Source of the DNA: Curtobacterium flaccumfaciens | GTDB lineage: Bacteria; Actinomycetota; Actinomycetes; Actinomycetales; Microbacteriaceae | Direction: 5' to 3' | Length of the DNA stretch: 64,000 nt | Assembly: GCF_004361695.1 (NCBI RefSeq) | Contig: NZ_SNVW01000004.1 | Coordinates: forward strand, 310,001 to 374,000 | Shown: piece after piece, positions 59,324 through 64,000 of the stretch | Position numbering within the stretch: the stretch's first letter is position 1 | How the letters are laid out: each line of letters begins with the position of its first letter | The notes under the pieces: model-generated | What the model was told of the DNA's origin: nothing | What the model saw: only the letters and a program-made list of their open reading frames with translations | Databases searched by the model: none | Position numbers and translations under genes: made by a program

Positions 59324-59369
59324 GTACAGGGCGCTCGCCAGGCGGTCAGTACAGGGCGCTCGCCAGGCG
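59324..59369. repeat. Duplicated 3' end of the thioredoxin-like gene
   Basis: GTACAGGGCGCTCGCCAGGC occurs at 59324 and again at 59349, a period of 25. The second is the end of the coding sequence (minus-strand RLASALY then stop); the first is a copy beyond the stop codon, which would encode the same RLASALY. Confidence 0.92.
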
Positions 59370-60350
59370 ACGGCGGGCCGCGACGACGCGCGGGTCCTCG
59401 GCACCGATCAGCTCGAAGTACTCGACGAGCCGCACGCGCAGGGCTTCACGGTCGTCCCCGAACACCGTCGGGACCAGGTCGAGCAGCCGCCCGAAGGCGT
59501 CGTCGACGTGCCCGCCCGAGATGTCGAGGTCCGCGACGGCGAGCTGCGCCGTCACGTCCGACGGCCCGGCGGCGGCAGCCGCACGGATGTCGTCGGCGGT
59601 GTGGCCGTTCAACCGGTCGAGGAGCGACACCTGTGCGAGCCCGGCGACGGCCATCTGGTCGTGCGGGTCCTGCAGGATGGCGGTCTTGTACTCGGTGATC
59701 GCCGTGGCGTAGTCGCCCTGCTCGATCGCGTCGTACGCGGCCTGGTGGTGCGGCGGCAGGGGCTCCGGTTCCGGCTCACCCTGCTCGACGGCGTCGGCCG
59801 GGGCAGCACCGTCGACGGTCACGCGACCGGAGACGCCGTTCTGCTCGGCGGCGACGAGCACCTGCTCGAAGACGTCGCGGACCTGTGCCTCCGGCAGCGC
59901 GCCGACGAAGAGCCCGAGCGGGCGTCCGCCGATGAGCGCGGCGACGGTCGGGATCGACTGCGCCTGGAACGCCTGCACGAGCTGCGGGTTCGTGTCGGCG
60001 TCCACCTTGGCGAGCAGGACGCGGCCGTCGTACTCGGCCGTGAGCTGTTCGAGGATCGGCGAGAGCTGCTTGCACGGCCCGCACCACTCGGCCCAGATGT
60101 CGACGATCACCGGGACGATCGTGGACAGCTGGAGGACGTCCTGGAAGGTCTGGTCGGTGACGTCGAGGACGAGCGACGGGACGGTCAGGTCCGTGGCGCC
60201 CTCGCTGCCGGGCGTACCGGGCACGCCGGCCGGGGCAGGAGCACCCGCGGGACCGGCGGACGGCTGCGGCGGCCGCTGCGCGCGGTCGACCAGGGACGAC
60301 AGGTCGACCGCTCCGCGGAGACCGGACGGGGTCGGGGGGACGTTGGTCAT
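59346..60350 (-). CDS. Thioredoxin-domain co-chaperone-like protein (YbbN/CnoX type)
   Basis: The 334-residue protein has a Pro/Ala-rich N terminus (25-55), a thioredoxin domain (about 57-165) with the active site WCGPC (Cys90, Cys93), and a C-terminal TPR-like helical region (205-334: HHQAAYDAIEQGDYATAITE and so on). This is the layout of YbbN/CnoX, a holdase that links redox state to chaperones; E. coli YbbN has lost the CxxC, whereas here both cysteines are present, so reductase activity is possible. The ATG overlaps the stop of the membrane/lipoprotein fusion gene upstream (ATGA). Its 3' end is tandemly duplicated. Confidence 0.9.
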   Translation of the reverse strand: MTNVPPTPSGLRGAVDLSSLVDRAQRPPQPSAGPAGAPAPAGVPGTPGSEGATDLTVPSLVLDVTDQTFQDVLQLSTIVPVIVDIWAEWCGPCKQLSPILEQLTAEYDGRVLLAKVDADTNPQLVQAFQAQSIPTVAALIGGRPLGLFVGALPEAQVRDVFEQVLVAAEQNGVSGRVTVDGAAPADAVEQGEPEPEPLPPHHQAAYDAIEQGDYATAITEYKTAILQDPHDQMAVAGLAQVSLLDRLNGHTADDIRAAAAAGPSDVTAQLAVADLDISGGHVDDAFGRLLDLVPTVFGDDREALRVRLVEYFELIGAEDPRVVAARRRLASALY

Positions 60351-62083
60351 TGCACCTCACTCGCTGCTGTCAGGCCCTGCGTGAAGCCGAGCAGGACCAC
60401 TTTGTCATCGGTGCCCACCGGGGGCACGTAGAAGAGCAGCTGCACGCCGTACGTGGCGGTGATGCCCTTCGTGCTGGAGTCGACGCCGGAGAGCGCCTTG
60501 ACCGCACCCTCGGTGTTCACCTCGGCGCCGGCCGCGGTCGGCGTGACCTTCTCGATCTCGTTGAGCTCGGCGGACACGAGTGCACCGGCGCCGTCGGTCG
60601 CGATCGCCACGGCGCTGTCCTCCGGGACCTCGGACGAGTACTCGATCTTCGCGGTGTCCGGCAGCGACTCGGACTTCTTGTCCTTGTACGCCTTGCCGAT
60701 GGTCGAGCGGAGTCCGTCGCCGTCGGCCTGGAAGACCGACGCGTACGAGCTGTCCTTGTCCTTCGACAGGATGTCGCCGTACGCGCTGCCGATCTGGTCG
60801 GGCGCGATCGAGAGCAGCTTCGTGTTCGGCGCCAGCAGCGCGGCACCGATCGACGTCGGGGCGAGGCTCGGGATCTTCGCCGCGGCCTCGAGCGAGACGT
60901 CGTACGCGACCTTGTAGTCGTCGCGCGCGGAGTCCTGCACGAGCGTCAGGGCCTGCGGCGCGGACTTGGCGTCGCAGTCCTCGGCGACGACCGCGAAGAC
61001 GGTGCGCGGCCACGAGTCGGTCTGCTGCGGGAGCGCGACGCAGACCTGCTCGGCGGAGATCGCCGGCGGGGCGTCCACGTCGGCGTCCTTGCCGCGGATC
61101 GTGTAGTTCGCCTCGCGCAGCTCGAGCGCGGCACCGGTGAAGCGGGTGCCGGCGACCTTCGCGTCGCGTGCGGCGTCGGCCTGCTTCGCGACGGCGGCGA
61201 CCCGGTCGACGATGCGGGCGATCTGCTGCTTCGTCGCCGCGGTGGGTTCGGTCTGCGCGGCGGCACCGGTCGCGGTGGCGGTGGGCGTCGGCGTGGCGGC
61301 CGAGCTGCCCTGTGGCCAGTAGTCCGACGAGCACCCGGCGAGGCCGAGGGCGGCGACGAGGAGCACCGGGACGGCCACGAAGGCACGACGACCGCGACGG
61401 CCACGGGCGGGCACCTGCGCGCCGGCCGCTGCGGCACGGCGCGAGGCGCGGACGCGCGGCGGGCGCGATCCTCCGCTCCGGCGGCGCGGGCCACGGCCAC
61501 GGCGCTGGTGCACGAACGCCCAGACGAGCAGGACGAGTCCGCCCACGAGGAAGACGCCGCCGGCCACCAGGAGCGGCCCGACGGTCGGGGTCGCGGTGTC
61601 GCGCGGCCAGGTGACGGAGACGTCGCTCGGCGCCGCGGACTTCCCGTCGCCGACGATGATGACGGAGACGTCCTTCGGCAGGCGGACGGTGAACTGCCCG
61701 GCGCCGTCGTACTCCTGGTACCAGAGGTCGCTGCCGGCGGGGTCGGGCACGCTCGACTCGCTGCCGGTCGTCTTGCCGACGAGGCGGTCCTGCTCGGCGT
61801 CGAAGCGCATCGTGGTGTGCTCGGCGTCGCCCACCCAGGCGTCGACGTCGCTGGACTTGCCGTAGGCGGCGAACACCTTGCCGGAGCCGGACACGTTGAT
61901 GCGCTGGTAGCCGGGGTTCGCGTTGAGGGTCGAGCCGGGGATGACCGTGACCGGTGCCGAGCTCTTCGAGGACGATGCCGCGACGAGCGACGACGGTGGT
62001 TCGAACACCGTCCGCTGCCCGACCGCGAGCGCGACCAGCAGCAGACCGATGACGAAACTGACGATCGCCAGGACGAATCGCAC
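60347..62083 (-). CDS. Membrane protein fused to a lipoprotein-like domain
   Basis: I do not recognise a named family for this 578-residue protein. Residues 1-23 form a signal-anchor helix, 24-165 an exported beta-rich domain (GYQRINVSGSGKVFAAYGKS), 168-191 a second helix, and 195-232 a very Arg-rich loop. Residues 233-250 form a third hydrophobic segment that ends in LAGCSS, a perfect lipobox with Cys251, and the remaining 325 residues are an exported domain. It looks like two proteins, one of them a lipoprotein, joined in one frame. GTG codons exist near residue 236, but the reading frame and codon use are continuous. The thioredoxin-like gene is coupled to its end. Function is unknown. Confidence 0.75.
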   Translation of the reverse strand: MRFVLAIVSFVIGLLLVALAVGQRTVFEPPSSLVAASSSKSSAPVTVIPGSTLNANPGYQRINVSGSGKVFAAYGKSSDVDAWVGDAEHTTMRFDAEQDRLVGKTTGSESSVPDPAGSDLWYQEYDGAGQFTVRLPKDVSVIIVGDGKSAAPSDVSVTWPRDTATPTVGPLLVAGGVFLVGGLVLLVWAFVHQRRGRGPRRRSGGSRPPRVRASRRAAAAGAQVPARGRRGRRAFVAVPVLLVAALGLAGCSSDYWPQGSSAATPTPTATATGAAAQTEPTAATKQQIARIVDRVAAVAKQADAARDAKVAGTRFTGAALELREANYTIRGKDADVDAPPAISAEQVCVALPQQTDSWPRTVFAVVAEDCDAKSAPQALTLVQDSARDDYKVAYDVSLEAAAKIPSLAPTSIGAALLAPNTKLLSIAPDQIGSAYGDILSKDKDSSYASVFQADGDGLRSTIGKAYKDKKSESLPDTAKIEYSSEVPEDSAVAIATDGAGALVSAELNEIEKVTPTAAGAEVNTEGAVKALSGVDSSTKGITATYGVQLLFYVPPVGTDDKVVLLGFTQGLTAASEVQ

Positions 62084-62268
62084 GGATCTTCTCCCTACCG
62101 CGCCGGGGTGGGGGTGACGGCGCGCGAATCAGCGCCCCAGGATAGCGAGCGAGCCTGGACGGCGCATCCCCCACCGCTGTCCGCGGTCACAGCCGCCCGT
62201 CCGCGGCCGCCACTACAATCGTGCCCGGGCCGGATCGGGCCCTCCGCCGAGCACCCAGGAGCGAACAC

Positions 62269-64000
62269 GTGGCGAACGACGAGGCCGAGTTCGGGAACGA
62301 GCTGCGCGGGTACCGCCGCGACGACGTGGACCGTGCACTGAACGACCTGCGCCGCGAGCTGATCAAGTCGAACAACGACCGTGCCGACGCCGCGAAGGAG
62401 ATCCGTCTCCTGCAGTCCCGCGTCTCCGAGCTCCAGGGTGAGCTCGACGAGGCCGGCACCCCCACGTACAGCGGACTCGGCACGCGCCTCGAGTCCACCC
62501 TCCGCGTCGCCGAGGAACAGTCCACCCGCCTCATCAGCCAGGCCGACATCGACGCGCAGCGACTCCGCGCCTCGAGCCGGGCCGAGGCCGAGCGCACCCT
62601 GCGCGAGGCGCAGGAGGAAGCCCGCGACACCCTCGAGGACGCCCGCACCCGCTCGACCAACGAGCTCACCCGCGCCCGTGCCGAGTCGGCCGACACCATC
62701 GAGCGCGCCCGCGCCGAGGCCGGTCTGCTCGTGCAGGACGCCCGCAACGAGGCAGCAGCCCTCCGCGGGGCCGCCGTGACCGAGGCGGCCGAGGTCCGCT
62801 CCGTCGCCATCCGCGAGACCAACGCGCTCCGCGCCCAGGTCGAGCACGAGGTCGCCGAGCTCCGAGAACTCGCCCAGCGCGAGTCCGCCGACGCCCGCCA
62901 GGCCGCGGCCGACCTCGACCGCGAGACCGAGCACCGCCGGAGCGTCTTCGAGGCCGAGCACACCCGACGGGTCGACGACCTCGACCACGAGGAGCGCACG
63001 CGCCGCGACGCCCTCGAGCGCGAGGTCACCGAGGGCCGTGCCGCCTGGCACCGCGAACGCGACGAGGAGCAGCATGCGCACGCGCTCGCCCTCGAGACCG
63101 GTCGTGCCGACCTGGCATCCGAGGTCGACGGTCGCCGTGCCGCGCTCGAGACCGAGCTGGCCGACCGCCGTCGTGTGCTCGACGAGGAACTCGCCGCCGC
63201 CCGCGCCGAGTGGGACCGTGAGCTCGCCGGGGCCCGTACCGCGCTCGAGCAGGAGATCGAGGCCGCCCGGGCCCAGCTCCGCGTCGACGAGGAGCAGACC
63301 CGCGCCGAGAACGAGCGTCTCGTGCAGGAGACCGCCGACCGCATCGCGCGCGAGCTCGACGAGCACGCCACCCGCATCGAACGCGAACGCGCCGAGGCCG
63401 ACGCCGAGGCCGAGCGGGCCGCCCGCGAGCACGAGAACGAACTGGCCGCCCGCCGCGACCGCGAGCACGCCGAGGTCGACACCGAGATCGCCGACCGTCG
63501 CACCGCCGAACTCGGCGCCCTCGAGGCCGAGCGGTCCGCGCTGCGCGAGGAGATCGACACCGCCCGCGCCGACCTGGCGAAGGAGCGCGACGAGGTCCGC
63601 TCCGAGATCGCCCGTGAGCGCGACGAAGCGCGGACGACGCTCGAGTCCGAGCTCGCCGCACGCCGTGACGACGCCGAGCAGGACTACCTGCAGAAGCACC
63701 ACGAGACCGTGACCGAGACCCAGAAGTACCTCGACGAGGCGAACCTGCAGCTGGCCGAGGCCACGCGCCGGGCGAGCGAGGCCCGGGAGCGCGCCGAACG
63801 CCTGCAGCAAGAGGCCGACGACCTCGAGCGCACCAGCACCACCGAGGCGCAGGAGCACGCCCGCACGATCGTCGCCGACGCGCAGGACCGCGTGCACCGG
63901 ATGGTCGCCGACGCCGAGGAGCGCACCGCCGCGATCTTCGCCGAGTCCGAGGACCGCCTCGCGGCGATCCGCACGGAGCGCGACGCCGTGGCCGGCTACC
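62269..64000 (+). CDS. Long coiled-coil protein of the DivIVA/Scy type, N-terminal part
   Basis: The frame is open to the end of the window, 577 residues so far. The N terminus ELRGYRRDDVDRALNDLRRE has the GYxxxxVD motif of DivIVA-domain proteins that bind curved or polar membrane. After it comes almost unbroken coiled coil rich in Ala, Glu and Arg (EAERTLREAQEEARDTLEDA and similar), with no globular domain visible. This layout resembles Scy and FilP, cytoskeletal organisers of polar growth in actinobacteria, more than the short DivIVA (Wag31). The GTG start has AGGAG eight bases upstream. It probably scaffolds cell-pole or septum assembly; the C terminus must be seen to decide. Confidence 0.85.
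   Translation, partial: MANDEAEFGNELRGYRRDDVDRALNDLRRELIKSNNDRADAAKEIRLLQSRVSELQGELDEAGTPTYSGLGTRLESTLRVAEEQSTRLISQADIDAQRLRASSRAEAERTLREAQEEARDTLEDARTRSTNELTRARAESADTIERARAEAGLLVQDARNEAAALRGAAVTEAAEVRSVAIRETNALRAQVEHEVAELRELAQRESADARQAAADLDRETEHRRSVFEAEHTRRVDDLDHEERTRRDALEREVTEGRAAWHRERDEEQHAHALALETGRADLASEVDGRRAALETELADRRRVLDEELAAARAEWDRELAGARTALEQEIEAARAQLRVDEEQTRAENERLVQETADRIARELDEHATRIERERAEADAEAERAAREHENELAARRDREHAEVDTEIADRRTAELGALEAERSALREEIDTARADLAKERDEVRSEIARERDEARTTLESELAARRDDAEQDYLQKHHETVTETQKYLDEANLQLAEATRRASEARERAERLQQEADDLERTSTTEAQEHARTIVADAQDRVHRMVADAEERTAAIFAESEDRLAAIRTERDAVAGY

Noticed and set aside
1..64000. Long open frames antisense to or overlapping the described genes
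   Set aside because: Very high GC makes stop codons rare, so long shadow frames are expected; their Arg/Pro/Ala-rich products lack domains, and codon position bias favours the genes listed.
1..64000. CRISPR arrays, prophage, insertion sequences, tRNA or rRNA genes
   Set aside because: No evenly spaced repeat-spacer series, transposase, integrase, phage gene or cloverleaf other than the tmRNA was seen. The tandem arrays have no unique spacers.

Overview
The window is chromosomal DNA from a very GC-rich actinobacterium, most likely a member of the Microbacteriaceae and plausibly Curtobacterium-like. This rests on the fused Kgd-type 2-oxoglutarate enzyme, the SigR/RsrA thiol-stress pair, the GlgE route to glycogen, FtsEX-SmpB-ssrA synteny, the tmRNA tag ANSKRTDFALAA and many starts without a Shine-Dalgarno. 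The genus is an inference. No prophage, IS element, CRISPR array, rRNA or tRNA is visible; the content is mostly housekeeping.

Layout. 1-7.2 kb: the end of a membrane acyltransferase, metY and metX (homoserine O-acetylation and sulfhydrylation), then a sensor kinase / membrane protein / LuxR-type regulator triad. 7.4-11.8 kb: an MFS exporter, a small zinc-ribbon protein, an MTH1187-family protein with a GT87-like membrane enzyme, and a YceI protein. 11.9-18.7 kb: NAD(P)HX dehydratase and a HAD phosphatase sharing a 24-bp divergent promoter, an Old Yellow Enzyme, two CNNM/HlyC transport proteins and GuaB1. 18.9-30.9 kb: kgd, a GNAT protein, rsrA-sigR, aroA-rsgA, an ABC-2-like membrane protein, hisN and a 14-TM exporter. 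31-38 kb: a large LuxR (LAL) regulator with a possible leader ORF, glmS, an M50 peptidase and a NUDIX hydrolase. 38.4-44.2 kb: amidohydrolase, a second MetY-like enzyme, an LLM flavin monooxygenase and an amino-acid permease, which looks like a sulfur/nitrogen scavenging group. 44.4-49.2 kb: a Lys-tailed protein, ssrA, smpB, ftsX, ftsE and prfB. 49.3-59.2 kb: a DUF2142-like membrane protein, a cysteine desulfurase and glgX-glgE-glgB. 59.3-64 kb: a thioredoxin/TPR protein, a membrane/lipoprotein fusion and the start of a long Scy/DivIVA-like coiled-coil protein.

The most interesting non-coding signals are these. (1) sigR has two promoters and two starts: a GGGAAT-N18-GTT promoter inside aroA feeds a GTG start with a strong ribosome site, and a second -10 box feeds a leaderless ATG 150 bp downstream. 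This matches the SigR/SigR-prime arrangement known from Streptomyces. (2) Several unrelated families of palindromes (A to E below) are dispersed between genes, and every convergent gene junction except one that overlaps carries a palindrome or tandem repeat. (3) At three convergent junctions the last bases of the minus-strand gene are tandemly duplicated past its stop codon. (4) Many genes start 6-9 nt after a TANNNT box, so leaderless transcripts appear common.
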